Positions 1 to 11,455 of a stretch of 64,000 nt of DNA are shown piece by piece. Position 1 is the first letter of the stretch; each line of letters begins with the position of its first letter. The stretch is from Callorhinus ursinus (taxonomy: Eukaryota > Chordata > Mammalia > Carnivora > Otariidae), in NCBI RefSeq assembly GCF_003265705.1, contig NW_020312867.1, positions 359,866-423,865 on the forward strand, given 5' to 3'. The notes beneath the pieces are model-generated. The model saw nothing but the letters and a program-made list of their open reading frames with translations, was not told the origin of the DNA and searched no databases. Position numbers and translations under genes: made by a program.

Positions 1-150
1 CAGGCCTGCCATCCTCTCTGGGATCTAGAATTGTCCTGGAAGCTTTTTATCTCTCCTTCTACTTTCAATGACAGCCTAGCTGGATATAGTATACTTGGCT
101 GCATATTTTTCTTGTTTAGTGCTCTGAATACTGGAGATTTTTAGCATCTG
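1..150 (-). mobile_element. L1M LINE fragment, antisense
   Basis: The plus strand reads like the reverse complement of an old mammalian L1: a 'gctggatatag' core followed by a cttgg run and a 'ctctgaatact' segment, in the order known for that region. The copy runs off the left edge and its inner end is eroded. Assignment is by recognition, and the subfamily is not determined. Confidence 0.5.
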
Positions 151-218
151 ACACTGAGCATAAGTGAGGTGAGGAAGGAATAAAAGCTGTTTTTAAATCT
201 CTATCAGCTGTAAAGCTC

Positions 219-652
219 TGTGATGGTTAATTTTCTGTGTCAACTTGACTGGGTTACAGAATGCCAGAATAGCTGGTAAAACATTACTTGTGAGGGTGTT
301 TCAGGAAGAGAGTAGCATTTGAATTGGTGAACTGAGTAAAGCAGATGGCTCTCTCCTATGTGGTGAGCATCGTCCACTCCCTTGAGGGAGCAAAAAACAA
401 AAAGGCAGAAGGGGGAATTCACTCTCTGCTTGAGCCGAGACAGCCTCCAACTTCTCCTGCCCTTGAACATCGCACACCTGGCTCTTAGGTTTTCAGACTC
501 AGATCCGGACTTAACACCATCAGGGTCCTGATTTTAAGGCCTTTGGACTTGGACTGAATTACTCACTATTGGCATTTCTGGTTCTCCAGCTTATAGATGG
601 CAGATCATGGGACTTCTTGGCTTTCATAAACACATGAGCCAATTCCTAGATG

Positions 653-686
<34 letters not shown>

Positions 687-728
687 GTATGCTATTGGTC
701 CTTTCTCTGGAGAATGTTGACTGATACA
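219..728 (+). mobile_element. Solo ERVL-type LTR (LTR33-like)
   Basis: The element starts TGTGATGG and ends GATACA, giving the TG...CA termini of a retroviral LTR. A perfect 5-bp target-site duplication, agctc, flanks it at 214-218 and 729-733. Its length of about 510 bp and internal landmarks (gtcaacttgactggg near the start, tctctggagaatgttgactgata at the end) match a widespread mammalian ERVL-class LTR that I place near LTR33. No internal retroviral sequence adjoins it, so it is a solo LTR left by recombination. A (TA)n tract has expanded inside it. The LTR class and duplication are secure; the family name is less so. Confidence 0.78.
655..685. repeat. (TA)n microsatellite
   Basis: About 15 uninterrupted TA units lie near the 3' end of the LTR, where related copies also carry a short-unit tract. 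It is probably length-polymorphic. Confidence 0.95.
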
Positions 729-733
729 AGCTC

Positions 734-1079
734 ATACCCACTTCCACATAAATAACCCACAGTGATGCTAATCCTCGTCTTGAATGCCTAGCCAGATGAA
801 TGCCCAGCCAAGACTGTAAGGAACCCTCCTAACATGCCTAACAAGCCCGCAGTCCTCTCCCATCCTAGCTTATCTCTCAGCCTTTTACCTGCCCCTGCAC
901 CATCACCCATGTGCTCCCTGGCTTCTTCTCAGCCTTGAACCCAAGGCCCTACTGTTCCATCCACCTCATTCCTTCGTGTCCCCAGACATGTCAGTTATAC
1001 CATAGCACAAACCTCCTATTTAGAATTATAGTTCACAACCACCAGCATTCATTTAACCCACCAATGGCTTTTTTTTTTA
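734..1079. other. Unassigned, pyrimidine-rich
   Basis: C- and T-rich sequence with no frame, repeat or motif that I can assign. Confidence 0.5.
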
Positions 1080-1210
1080 AATACTGATTTTTAGGCCCCA
1101 CCCAAAATGAAATCAAAATTTTCAGGGCTAGAACCAAGACACTTTATTTTTATTTTTCAAACCACCATAGATGATTCTGAAGAGTAGACATGTTATGAGC
1201 CACTGAGTTA
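1080..1210 (+). mobile_element. Possible MER5-like hAT relic
   Basis: A 'ttaggccccaccc' stretch followed by 'gatgattctgaagag' recalls the middle and end of MER5-type hAT-Charlie elements. The copy is very decayed and could be a chance match. Confidence 0.3.
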
Positions 1211-1854
1211 GAGCAGATTTGTCCCCCTTCATGTGGTCCCCACAACTGCTTCAGCCCCCTTGCCTTTTGCCCTGCTTCTTCTTGACTTGCCATCCACCTG
1301 CTGTTCTGGGCACCAAACTTCCTCCTTGATAATTGCTCCCAAGCTCTCATTTTTATCCAGTTCACTTGATGCCTTAACCTTAGAGTTGGTTGTATCATAA
1401 CAGCTAGAATCTCAGAATTAGATAGTACCCAGGAGATTCCCTAATCTTAACCATCCTCTCAACTGGAATGTTTTTATAGCCTCCATACCAGATCTTTTTC
1501 ACCTGGGGTCTGTAAACTTCAGTGGAAAATATTACACCTTCATTTTCCTTCTATTATGACTGTAAGCAATAATTATAGTTGTGTTTGTCATACCTTGAAC
1601 TTAATCACCAATGGATATCACAGATAGTTCATATCAGTGTAGTTATCACAACGGTCTTAACATCTTACGTATTCTCCTTATGGCCTCAAAATGATAGTTA
1701 TTTGATCTCATGCTAGATATTATTATTTAATATTAATGAGGAAGAACACACAGAACTGTACTTCAAATATTTTAACATTTTCATCTTTTTCAAGATAAAT
1801 GGTTTTCCTTATAAATCTATGCATTTTTACTTCATATTTCTAACAACAGTATTC
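1211..1854. other. Unassigned
   Basis: Turns from balanced composition to AT-rich after 1550. The 82-codon minus-strand frame at 1150-1398 has no recognisable protein character. Nothing else seen. Confidence 0.5.
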
Positions 1855-2440
1855 TCCACAATGAGCTACCACTACACACACACCAAAATGGCAAAAATTT
1901 AAAAGATTGACAACACCAAATGTTAACAACTATGCGGAGTGATCAGAAATCTCCTATGTTGCTGGTGAAGGTACAAAATGGTACAACCCTTGGAAAATGA
2001 CTACTACTGTCTTATAAAGTTAAGTATCACCTATCCTATTTATTTGTGCATGATAAATGAAATGTATGTCTACAAGAAGACTTGCATACTATGTTCATTG
2101 CAGCTGTACTCATAATTGTTAAAAAATATTGGAAAGAGCCCAGGTGTCCATCAACAGAAGAGTAATGAACAACCCATGGATTATGGGAAGATGGAGCACC
2201 AATGGAGCACCACTCAGGAAAAATGGTAATAATAAATGAACTACTGATGCATGTAGTATCAGCATGGCTGAATCTCAAAAACAAGCTGAGTGAAAGAAGC
2301 CTTAGCCCAAAGAGTACATACTGTGTGTTCCATTTGTACGAAGCTCTAGAACAGGCAAAGCTAATCTGTGGTAGAAAAACAAATCAGAATGGAGGTTGCC
2401 ATTAGTGGTGTGGAGGTGGGAGCTGGCTGGGAAGGAACGA
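1855..2440 (+). mobile_element. L1M LINE, ORF2 3' end
   Basis: Collinear with the 3' part of old L1 ORF2 DNA: 'atgagctaccactacacac', then 'ttgctggtgaaggtac', 'aggtgtccatcaacag', 'atgaactactgatgcatg', 'ctgagtgaaagaagcc' and 'gagtacatactgtgtg', all in the expected order. Indels and stops break the reading frame throughout, so it is a dead fragment. The 67-codon frame at 2202-2405 and its antisense partner are shadows of it. Confidence 0.85.
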
Positions 2441-2509
2441 GGGTGCGGCTTCCTTCACCAAGCATAGCCTTTGAGACTCGTGCTTGGAGCATGCACCAGT
2501 GCTTCTAGC

Positions 2510-2655
2510 CTTTTGGTTGCTGAGTAGGACTCCTTGTATGAATCTACCCCCAATTTTTTATTAAGTCTTCTACTGATGAACACCTCAGCTATTATGCTTT
2601 GGGCCACTATGGGGATGCTATTAAAAAATTCTTGTATACATTTGTTTTAGGACCT
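2510..2655 (-). mobile_element. L1M LINE fragment, antisense
   Basis: The plus strand gives the antisense of the same L1 ORF2 region: 'tgctgagtaggactcc', 'tctactgatgaacacctcagc' in part, 'gccactatggggatgct', 'cttgtatacatttg'. It lies about 70 bp from the sense copy upstream and in the opposite orientation, so the two form a decayed inverted pair. It may derive from a twin-priming or separate insertion. Confidence 0.6.
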
Positions 2656-3689
2656 AGAGAGCCTCACCTTTTGAAGATGACATGATACTTTCCTTCCTGA
2701 TTAGGCTGTCTGCTTGAGCATCCTCAGGAGCCCTATAGGCAGCACAACTCTCTTTCAAAAGCAGCCTTGATTCCCCTGCATTGTGTCTTTAGCCCTGGAG
2801 GAGCATGTGTTGCTGATAACATTGTTAAATAAGTGAATAGGACAGCTGGAAACAGCCCCTTGTCAGCCTCCACTACTGCTTAGAGCTGGCTCAATGAGTT
2901 GCTGGTGACTGCCGGTCTTTCTCAAATCCTTTTTTACACACACTCCATTGAAACTTTGGCTATCTTCAATCCTGCTCGATTTAACAGTCTTTCCTCATAT
3001 AGTTGCAGCTACCTGGATGCAAGTCCACTTTTAGGAAATAGGCAACATTCTTACCTGGAACCCAGAGTCTATTCTCTGGCCACCCTCTTACAAAGCCCGT
3101 TGTTGCCCTTATACCTGAACTCTAGTGTTGCAATGCCCTATTTCTCTTCCAGGATATCAGACCCTCCTGGTCCAACTGACCTCTATAAGCAGCCTGACTC
3201 TAATGGTTGACATGTGAACAACTCTGTCATTCGTTGACCTTCTGTCTAGTTTCCTGTGCCAAGCCCCCAAGTCAGGCCACTTCTATTACCCATTACCCAA
3301 GCCTGGCTAAAGTCTTAAAAATGTACTGATTGGGACCCTTATAAAACCTTTCCATGTGACCTCAGTGGCACCACAAGTGACTTGGCCAGGAAGGAGCAAT
3401 ATGGAGTGCTTCACATCTTCTCTAAACTTCTCAAAATTTCATTCTTCAGGTCTTACTTGAAACAAATGTTTCACACACACAAAAAGATAATTGTCCTCCT
3501 GAGAGCTCCCTTTTGAATGTTGTCTCTCTTACCTTAAAATGATATCTCCTTAATCACTGTCTCTAAGTTTTCTTAGGTTCCAAATTAAGAGTTTTCCTAT
3601 AAGGAGGTGTGGTGGGTAGATGAAAGACAAAACATGCTTACTGGATGCCTTCTATGTGTTAGTTTCCATGTTCCATTTAACATTAAGTA
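2656..3689. other. Unassigned unique sequence
   Basis: About 1 kb with no repeat I recognise. The 103-codon frame at 2899-3210 (+) has no domain, repeat or signal character and no splice or promoter context, so I treat it as chance. Confidence 0.5.
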
Positions 3690-4195
3690 GAATATGTGAG
3701 TTAGTTTTGTTCATTGCTCGTGACAAAAACTGGAAGTAAAGACAATATATGCAAGATTAAAGATCATGTCTCTTTCAGTAAAGGAGTTCATAGGTAGGCA
3801 ATCCAGGATAGGTGTACTACTACACAGATTCATCAGAGACCCTAGACAACTTCTATCTTTAGCCTATACTATCTTAGCATGCAGCTTCTAGTCCCCAAAA
3901 TGGCTGCTGGGGCTTCAGCTATCACCACCTGCATTCCAGACCACAGGAACAAAGCACAGGGAGGCACTTTCCAGCTGTGTTAGCTCTCTTTAAGAAGCCA
4001 CCACATCATCTTTTGGCTTGTTCTCTTTAGGCAGTGATTAGTCACATGACCACACAAGATGTAAGGCAGTTGGAAAATGTCTACTTCTAGTTGGGCACTG
4101 TCATCCTAAATAAAATTGGGATTTGTTTGTTTGTTTGTTTGTTTGTTTTTAAGGAAGAAGAGAAAATGGATATTGAGTGGGACATAGAAGTTTCT
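3690..4195 (-). mobile_element. Ancient interspersed repeat, family unassigned
   Basis: The segment runs through 'atggctgctggggcttcagc', 'attagtcacatgaccacac', 'gcagttggaaaatgtctact' and 'gaagaagagaaaatggatatt'. I recognise this order from a common mammalian dispersed repeat but cannot name it securely; it may be LTR-derived. Orientation is tentative. Confidence 0.45.
4122..4150. repeat. (TTTG)n microsatellite
   Basis: Six to seven TTTG units ending in a short T run, inside the unassigned repeat. Confidence 0.9.
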
Positions 4196-4379
4196 GCCAA
4201 TGGGCAGATTCCAGATTCCAGAATTAGGCCTGTTTTATGCTAACCTCATGCTGCTTCTGTGTCATTAGAGCCCTCTGGTATGTTTTATACTTATATCCTT
4301 AGAGAACTGCTAAACAATTTTCAGGGTATTAATCACTGCCTTCTTTATACCACATCTTTGCTTTGCATCTCCTTTTAAC

Positions 4380-4515
4380 ATTGCAAATATTTGAACACAT
4401 TTCTTTCTTCCCCACTTAAAGTCCACCAAGGACTCAACTCATATGTTTATCCTTACAGCCAAGTACAGAGCCCAGTCCATTGTTTTGATAGGCATTTGAT
4501 AATTGATAAATGACT
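4380..4515 (+). mobile_element. L2 LINE 3' end (weak)
   Basis: The order 'ttcccccact...gtccacc...gac', 'ccttacagccaagtacagag' and 'taggcatttgataattgataaatga' follows the L2 3' end layout. It is strongly diverged. Confidence 0.4.
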
Positions 4516-5190
4516 ATAGTTCTAAAACGCATGTGTCCCTCTTTGTCTGGCACATGCTCCAACTCCTCCATGAAAATTTATAGAAAAGAAATTATTTTTG
4601 TCTTTGCTACTCCCAAATTCACCTGTTCTACCATTATTTGGGATATGCTTTTATCTTAAACAAAATAATTCCAACAGAAATGCACATGTGATGGCTTGTT
4701 GGCTACCAACTGGAATAGGAATTTTGCCAAGCTTTGTACACTCATTTTGCTCTCAGAGTGTCAGTGTAATGCTCTCTACCTCTCACAGCTCATCCTTAAG
4801 AGACATTATCTCAACCAGCTCTGAAAGGTATAACACTTTACTGTTGTTTCACTTAGGAGCAAAGGCAGAAAAGACAGAAAGGCCTGTGGTGGTCTAACTA
4901 ATGCCATTACAGTGGATTATGAGATGAGAGTGTTTATGTAGCTTTTTAGAACACAAAACTCTCTCATAACACTATCTGGAGATTGCAAAAGTAAAAAGTT
5001 AATGGCAGGAAATGCTAGATTTAGTAAAAATATTCTCTATGCTTTGGACCACATTATGGAAAGATATGTTTTATAAAGATAATTTTATACTGGGTGTTTG
5101 CTGTCATCTGCAAAGTGGTGTGAGTTTGTTTAGAAGTTAACTCTTATCAGGCCCCCAAAGGAAGATGATGGAAATGAATTAGTCTACACG
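4516..5190. other. Unassigned
   Basis: The 99-codon frame at 4598-4897 (+) is serine- and leucine-rich without recognisable domains, and I treat it as chance. No repeat assigned. Confidence 0.5.
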
Positions 5191-5192
5191 GT

Positions 5193-5209
5193 AAGATAGA
5201 TAGATAGAT

Positions 5210-5266
<57 letters not shown>

Positions 5267-5288
5267 TAGATATAGATAGATAGACAGA
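5193..5288. repeat. (GATA)n microsatellite
   Basis: About 22 tetranucleotide units, broken by one gaaagata unit near 5210 and 'tatagatata' variants near 5265. A second GATA array lies at 60606-60733. Confidence 0.97.
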
Positions 5289-5904
5289 TCAGCTAAGGCA
5301 TGGAAATATCAGTGGTGAAATGTTGCAGAAGGGCAAAGACTCAGTTCACAGTCTCTGCTTCCTTGTGGCCCCAGATTGCCAGGATGGTGAAGATATAGCT
5401 CTCCCAACTAAAGAACCTTCACAGGAAGGTACCTAAGATGGGGAGACACAGCTGGAACAATGCATATTATGAAGGAATCAAGAGCTGGGGTATTGATTCT
5501 GGAGAATAGGAGGCCTAAGCAAACATGGTCACAAAGGAGAGGAGCAAGGTTTGGATTTAAGGAACTCAAGGACCAAAATGATGAACCTATAGAAGATAGA
5601 CTACAGCTCATTAAAAGGAATAACTAAAATTCTAAGCATCCTCAGAGCAGTCCAGGTAGTCTGAGTAGAAAGTGAGTTCTCTGTGGCTAGAGGACTTCAA
5701 CCAGAAAGTGGATGTCTGTTTGGCAAGAATCATCAAACAAGAGGCATGAGCAAAACCACTGCTGCCCTGACTCCACCTCATCCCCAAGATTTCTTACCAG
5801 ATTGTTGCAAGAGTCTCCCAGCAAATCTCCCTGCTTTGGCCTTGCCTTTCAGCAAAAAGAAAAAAGAAAAAGAAATCTACAGAAACCGAATGACCCTCCT
5901 AAGA
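5289..5904. other. Unassigned
   Basis: Purine-rich sequence. Two overlapping frames at 5683-5948 (76 and 78 codons) end in a lysine-rich run encoded by an A-rich tract, which marks them as low-complexity artefacts. Confidence 0.5.
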
Positions 5905-6511
5905 GTAAATTAGATCATGTCACTACTCTGCTCAAAACCCTCTTATGAACTCTTGTCTCACCTCCTGTGAAAAGCACAGTCCATATAATGTTCTAAAGAA
6001 TCTGGAAAATATGGTCCCCCTTCTGGCTACCTCTCTGAACTCATCTCTTGTTACTCTCTCCCTACCTCATTCCACTCCAACCACATTGGCCACCGTGTTA
6101 TAACTCAAATACCTCAGGAATGCCCCCACCTCAGGATGTTTGCACCTGCTCTTCCTTCTGCCTGGAATGTCCTCCCTCCTGATATCTCCATCGTGGCTGG
6201 ATCTGCCACCAATTACTTATCTCTTCCCAGCTGTCAGTTTTTCAGTGAACCTCTCACAGACTGCCTCCACTCTTGCACCCCTATCTGCTAGCCTTGCTTT
6301 ATTTTTCATGGCACTCCACACCATCTCACATACCATGTTTTTTACTTGCTAATGTATTGTCTCCCTCCACCACATGAATGCAAGTTCCATGAAGGCAAGA
6401 GTCCATCTCTGTCTTGTTTACAAGTTACATCCAAAGAACCTGGGGGAGTGGCAATGCCTGGCATAAGATAGGTATTTGGGAAATAAATGTTGAATGAATG
6501 AATGAATGAAT
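5905..6511 (+). mobile_element. L2 LINE, 3' portion
   Basis: A long collinear L2 copy: 'ctctgctcaaaaccctctta', 'cttctgcctggaatgtcct', the 'gaatgcaagttccatgaagg' and 'cctggcataagataggta' block, and the terminal 'tgttgaatgaatgaatgaat' tail. It is oriented 5'-to-3' on the plus strand. The 70-codon frame at 6140-6352 falls in its former ORF2 DNA and is not intact coding sequence. Confidence 0.82.
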
Positions 6512-6579
6512 CCTCAAAGAAAGAGTTCCAGACTTCAGGAAATGAGGCTGTAGACTCTGGAGAGCCCCTGGATAGGTTT

Positions 6580-6760
6580 AAATAAGTTCATCATATCATT
6601 ACTTTTGTACCTAAAATGATCTCTCCAGCAGAATCAGGAAGGGAGACTTGGGGTTTCAAGCCATGCACAGAAAGGGAGGCCACAGAGAGAACTAATTCAT
6701 AGTCCAGGCAGGAGGCACAGAAGACAAGAGTGCTGTTCTTGGAAGAGATGTTTTTGGATT
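6580..6760 (-). mobile_element. L2 LINE fragment, antisense (weak)
   Basis: 'tgatctctccagcagaatcagg', read in two parts, and 'tagtccaggcaggaggcac' recall the antisense of the L2 3' portion. The copy is diverged and lies just beyond the sense L2. Confidence 0.4.
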
Positions 6761-7594
6761 TAAAACTAGGCAGAGGAATTCCATTTTGGATGCCTAGCTT
6801 ATCTGTACAAACTTACTGGGTTGCCTGAGAGCCCTTTCTCTGCTGGGCCCCAAACTTCATCACTACAAAACCACATGGTCAATGCTTTCCTTTCCAGTAT
6901 GGTGAGAGGAGGTGTAGGAATGTTTTCCTTGGCTGTCATAGTCCCAAATCAGGACCAATAGGATCAAGTCCAACCAGAGCCCAGATCTAACCCTGCTCCA
7001 GAACAGACCGGACATTTGGTGTGTGAACAGACAGCTCAGATACCAACCCCCAGTTTCCATTACAAAAATAATAAAAGTTTGAGGGAAATGAGATTGGAAA
7101 ACCAAAGTAAGTAGAAGACTCAAGACATCCTCCTATTTGTTTTTCTTCTGTTTCTAGGCCCTGAGCCAGGAGGGCCCTCTTCCCAGTGGTTGCCTGGTTA
7201 CAGCCTGAGAGGTTCGCCAGGGTAACATCTGGAATAAAGGTGGGTGGGCAAGGAGCCAGGGTCTGCTCAACTTGAGAGGGATCTGAGAAAGAAAGGAAAG
7301 TAGAATTTTTTTTTTTTTTGTCTAATTACTGCCCAACCTTGAGGACAAAGGAAGGAAATATTTAAGATAAACAGAAAATATGTTAAAAGGTTTTCTTTTA
7401 AAGGGTTATTACAACTCATTAACATAGCAAAGGAATAGGAAGCATGAGGGAACTCTGAAAATTACAGCCATTTTAATTAGTTGTGTTTTAGATGGACATT
7501 TGTTACTCATGACCCTGGGCAACTCTGCATTTTGTGTCATTTAGTATTATTTTTGAGTGCAGCCTGGTTTAGAGTAGAAGGAACTACATGAAAA
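6761..7594. other. Unassigned
   Basis: No repeat I can name. An A/T-rich patch spans 7300-7480 with a T run at 7308. The 86-codon minus-strand frame at 6863-7123 shows no family character. Confidence 0.5.
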
Positions 7595-7780
7595 TACCTA
7601 ATAATTATAATGGTAATATTAATCACAAATATTTATCAGTTGCTTATGATGTTCTACTCTATATGCATTATCTCATTTAATCCTTGTTGTCCTTTAAATA
7701 AGACTGAACCTCAGAGATGGTAGGAAGTTTACTACTGAACAGCTCTTCACAATCATCATAATTGTTCTTATTATGATAAT
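7595..7780 (-). mobile_element. MIR SINE, antisense
   Basis: 'atttatcagttgcttatgatg', in two parts, then 'tatatgcattatctcatttaat' and 'ctgaacctcagagatggtag' follow the reverse-complemented MIR core. Diverged and missing the tRNA head. Confidence 0.55.
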
Positions 7781-7934
7781 TCAAGACCACTCTGATTTTA
7801 ACTATAATAGGACACCTAGATGTAGGTATAGATGTAGGACATGCCTCAAAAAAAAAAAAATAAGCTAAATATTTTTGTTCAGGCAGAAATGATCTCATGA
7901 TCAAAACCTGGAAGCAAATGGTAAAATAAAGACA

Positions 7935-8055
7935 AGAGAGCCACAACTATAATGTAAACTCATAAGGGCAGGGCACATAATTATTCTGTTTATGACTGTA
8001 CCTACAGTATACAGCAGACACTGGCGCCTAGTATGAGCTTAATAAATTACGGTGA
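7935..8055 (+). mobile_element. L2 LINE 3' end
   Basis: 'aatgtaaactcataagggcag', 'tgactgtacctacagtata' and 'tatgagcttaataaatta' are the L2 3' end in order. Confidence 0.6.
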
Positions 8056-8289
8056 CTCTGCTAGATAACTACCAGTTTCTAATAAGAAATAATCAATACA
8101 TAAATCCAAGATGACCCCTACTTATTTGTGATATTTGACCCAAGAAGAGCTCTTGTTGAAAAATATTCTACACAAGACTCTATTCAAGTAAACACTGCTT
8201 TCCAAACAAAGATCCTGTTGGGTCTTTGGCTCAGGAACCTCATCTTCTATCAGTCAGATGGGTGTCAAGAATGATTATGTAGAATGTTG

Positions 8290-8800
8290 AATTCATACAG
8301 TTCAAAGCACCTGCTTATTTGACACCCACAGAGTGCCGAGCTCTCTTGCTCTCAGCACTATAGACTCAGCTGTAGATCAATCACTGGAACTGTCCTCAAG
8401 AAACACAAGGCCCAACTGGAGACACAGGCCCAGAAGTGGAGAAATGGATTAAGTGCTCTTCCAAAGACATTGTATATACATGAAAGAAGGAGGTAGCTTG
8501 GTAGTTAGGAAGACATTGGAGAGAAGACATGGTTGAATTGAGTTGAGTCTTGCAGTCATGATTGTCAGGCACCCAAATGGAGAAAGCGTATTCCAGGAAG
8601 AGGGGCCCGCTTGATGTTGGGAGATGAGGCAGGATAACTCATTCAAGGGCTCCTACAGCCTGTTTACAAGTTTGGATTCTGTTCTCTAAGTAACAGAAAA
8701 CCAAGAGGGGAAGGAAATTTTCAAACACAGAGGTTATATTATTAGGAGTTCGGGACAGGTTGGCTGCAGATGGTAAGAAAGTAACATGAGGCATTTTGTC
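8290..8800 (-). mobile_element. L2 LINE, antisense
   Basis: The plus strand follows the reverse complement of L2: 'cacccacagagtgccgagct', 'aactgtcctcaagaaacaca', 'gcgtattccaggaagaggg', then 'tttggattctgttctc'. It is a long, heavily mutated copy with an uncertain right edge. Confidence 0.55.
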
Positions 8801-9859
8801 ACACATGAAGGAGGGGGCACAAGTTTGTAGAGAAGAGAATAAGGTCAGGTTTGGGGTGTACTCATTGCTGTGTGTCTTCTACACAGCCAGACAAGCAATA
8901 GAGACAACAGTTGGGGGTTCAGGACAGTGATGGCAACTGGGGAGAGTGTTTGGGGATTCACGCTTGCACAAAGGGAGATAGTGTGCCCACTCAGGGTGGG
9001 GATGTGCAGAGCTATGATTCTTTCCCTTTTCTAGGTCATGAATCTTTTGAGAATCTCATGTAATGCTATAGACTCAGGAAATGCTATAGATGTCAGGAAA
9101 ACATCAAAAAGCTACATGTGTACACATCAAGTCTGCATTCGATGTCAGGATATTCCAAGACTCTAGAGAACCACAGAGCCTCAGTTAAGAAACTCTGGAG
9201 TATGGGGAGGATGAAGAGGGGCCACATTGCTTTCTTGGTTGTAAGAAGTCTGGGTGGCGAAAAGGTCAGAGACGTTCAAATAGAAGAGTTTACAACAGTG
9301 TCCCACCCCCACCCCAGCCAAGGCCCAGGCTTCCCAGAAAGCCAAGTGACATTTGCTTCTGAGTTTAAATATTTGGATTTAGCAGAGTAGACTTTTGGGC
9401 TCTTGTCAACTCTTTAAAGTAGTTGACAAACCCCCCTTCCCACCTTCTTACCCATCTTACTTTTTCCATGCCCTGCACCATACTGATGTGCCTTTAGAGG
9501 AGCTCCATGGACCCACAGGAAGAGGGTGACTGGAAGTTCACTTTGGATTCTTCACAACTGTGAGTTACTAACTGGGGAAACATCTATCCTGGTTGTAAAA
9601 GACACTTGGGGTTTTCTCCAGAGCTTCACAAAATGGCAAGAGTTACTTAAAAAAGTAAATCAAAACATGATAATGATAGAAAACAGCTTCTGGACTTAAA
9701 AGTGTTCTTGTCCTTCCCACAGCCAGCCTTGAAATCTCAGCAGCCAGGTTTGTGACTGCTACGGATCATTCGTCCATAAATAAAGCCATCACAGTACAAC
9801 AAAACCCACATCTTTCCTGAATTTCTCTGAGACGCTCCTGAGTCCTTCTGCCTCCGTGG
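8801..9859. other. Unassigned
   Basis: A short direct repeat of 'atgctatagac/atgctatagat' occurs at 9062-9090. The 90-codon frame at 9118-9390 (+) has no recognisable domain. Nothing else stands out. Confidence 0.5.
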
Positions 9860-10490
9860 CAATCACAACCTGAAGTCCCTCTCTCAGGACCATCTGGTCT
9901 TGTTTTAGCCACATAGTTGCCCTGTTCACTGGGTCCCCTCACTCCAGGATGATCTCTTGCTCTGGCTTTTTCCCCTACCTCTCTCCTCCCATCCCCACCC
10001 TTGTCTGTTTATCACCCACACTGCCTTTCAGGTTGTCTTTCTAAAACAAAAACATTGACTCACACCTTCCCTTGCTTAGACTGGTGTTCAAAGCCCTTTT
10101 GATGCGGCCCCTCCCACCTCACCAACCCCCTGGCCCCTGGCCCCCCACTCCCCCACATCCTGCATGTCAGCCACACCACCCTACCTCCATCCCCAGCACA
10201 TGCCTTCCTCTTTACCACCTCATCTTGTTCTAGAATATCTGGTGAACGCCAATCTAGTCTTCAAGGTTCACCTCAGACACTGTACCCTCTGGGGTAGCCC
10301 CTCTGACCCCTTCCCCACTCCCAGCGAAGACCAGTTTTCTTTCCATGAGGTCCTGTGAAGTTCCGAGCACTTGGGTATAATAGCACATGATGGAGTACAT
10401 AGATTATGCTGTTCATGTAGGAGTTTTTATAGGCTTGTCTCTCCCCGCACTAGACTTTGAGCTCCCTGACACCAGTGGTACATTACTCAA
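9860..10490 (+). mobile_element. L2 LINE, 3' portion
   Basis: Collinear L2 landmarks: 'tctttctaaaacaaaaacatt', 'cacaccttcccttgcttaga', 'cttcaaggttcacctcaga', 'agcccctctgaccccttcc' and 'ctagactttgagctccctga'. The tail is lost. With the copy at 5905-6511 it shows that the left part of the window is rich in L2. Confidence 0.78.
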
Positions 10491-10948
10491 GCCATGCCAA
10501 CTGCAGGAATGGGGCCATTCAGTGGTTTCCCTAACTTTCTCCTCATCCAGGGAGAAATTCCCTTTTATGCAGTTTTCTAAAATATTGACCCAAAGAAGCA
10601 TGGGCAGATTTAACCTCCCTAGAAACACTCTTCCAAGACAGGAAGTGTAATGTGAATAGGCAAGTGATTCCTCCTAGGGTACGTGATATTTATTTTTCTT
10701 ATTAAAGTGGGAAAAACATATAGCAATTGCTCTGTGTTACCACATGCACTTAGGTCCGATATTCTAAGTCATACTTGCCCTAAATTCAGTCTGTTTTCAC
10801 CTCCTGTTAAGTCGTATGATTTCTTCTTCTCTCTATTCCCTCCCCTCCCCTTCTCTCCCCTCCTCTCCCTTCCCCTTACTCCCTGCCTAGTCACACAGCA
10901 AATGTTAGCCGACTGCTTCCTCCCCATCCTGTCTTGGGGGACACAGAG
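10491..10948. other. Unassigned, with polypyrimidine tract
   Basis: Contains a C/T tract at about 10818-10886, built of ctcccc and cttccc words. The 188-codon frame at 10683-11249 crosses this tract and the following DNA-transposon relic, so it is not a gene. Confidence 0.55.
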
Positions 10949-11095
10949 CGGTGCTTCCAAACATTCATGTGCCCATGAATCACTGGCGAGCTTGTTAAAC
11001 TGCAGAATCAGATTCAGCAGGTCGAGGGCTGAGCCTGAATTTCTGCATTTCCAACACACCCCCAGGAGATTTGGACCACCTTTAAGGAACAAGAA
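10949..11095 (+). mobile_element. MER5-type hAT-Charlie DNA transposon relic
   Basis: 'gtgcttccaaacattcatg', 'atgaatcactggcgagcttg', 'tgcagaatcagattcagcagg' in parts, and 'gaatttctgcatttccaaca' match a MER5A/B-like non-autonomous hAT element in order. No target-site duplication is readable. Confidence 0.65.
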
Positions 11096-11234
11096 TGTAA
11101 GGGCCTGCGATGAATCAGAGAGAATCCGTGCTCTCAACATCACGATGACCTCGAGAGCCAGTCCTGACTTGGCCTCCCGGGGAGGGAGTTCCCCTCTGGG
11201 TCCACCAGGCACAAAGTGCAAATTCCTGCTTTTC

Positions 11235-11450
11235 TTAACTGAGATATAATTGATAGATAGGTAGTTGCCAGAGGTGGGGGTGGGGTGAGCAAAAAGGGGT
11301 TAGGTAGTCCAAAGGTACAAATTTCCAGTTATAAAGTCAGTCAGTCCTGGGGATGTCATGTACAGCATGGGGACTGTGGTTAATTATTCTGTATTGTCTA
11401 TGCAAAAGTCGCTAAGAGAGTGGATCTTAAAAGCTTTTATTAAAAAGCCT
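11235..11450 (+). mobile_element. L1M LINE 3' UTR fragment
   Basis: 'ggtagttgccagaggtggggg', split across a line, then 'tccagttataaagtcagtca', 'atgtacagcatggggactgt', 'ttctgtattgtctatg' and 'gctaagagagtggatctta' are the 3' end of an old L1M element in order. A CAN SINE sits just after it. Confidence 0.7.
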
Positions 11451-11455
11451 ATTTG

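Noticed and set aside
10683..11249. 188-codon plus-strand open frame
   Set aside because: It runs through a polypyrimidine tract and a MER5-type transposon relic.
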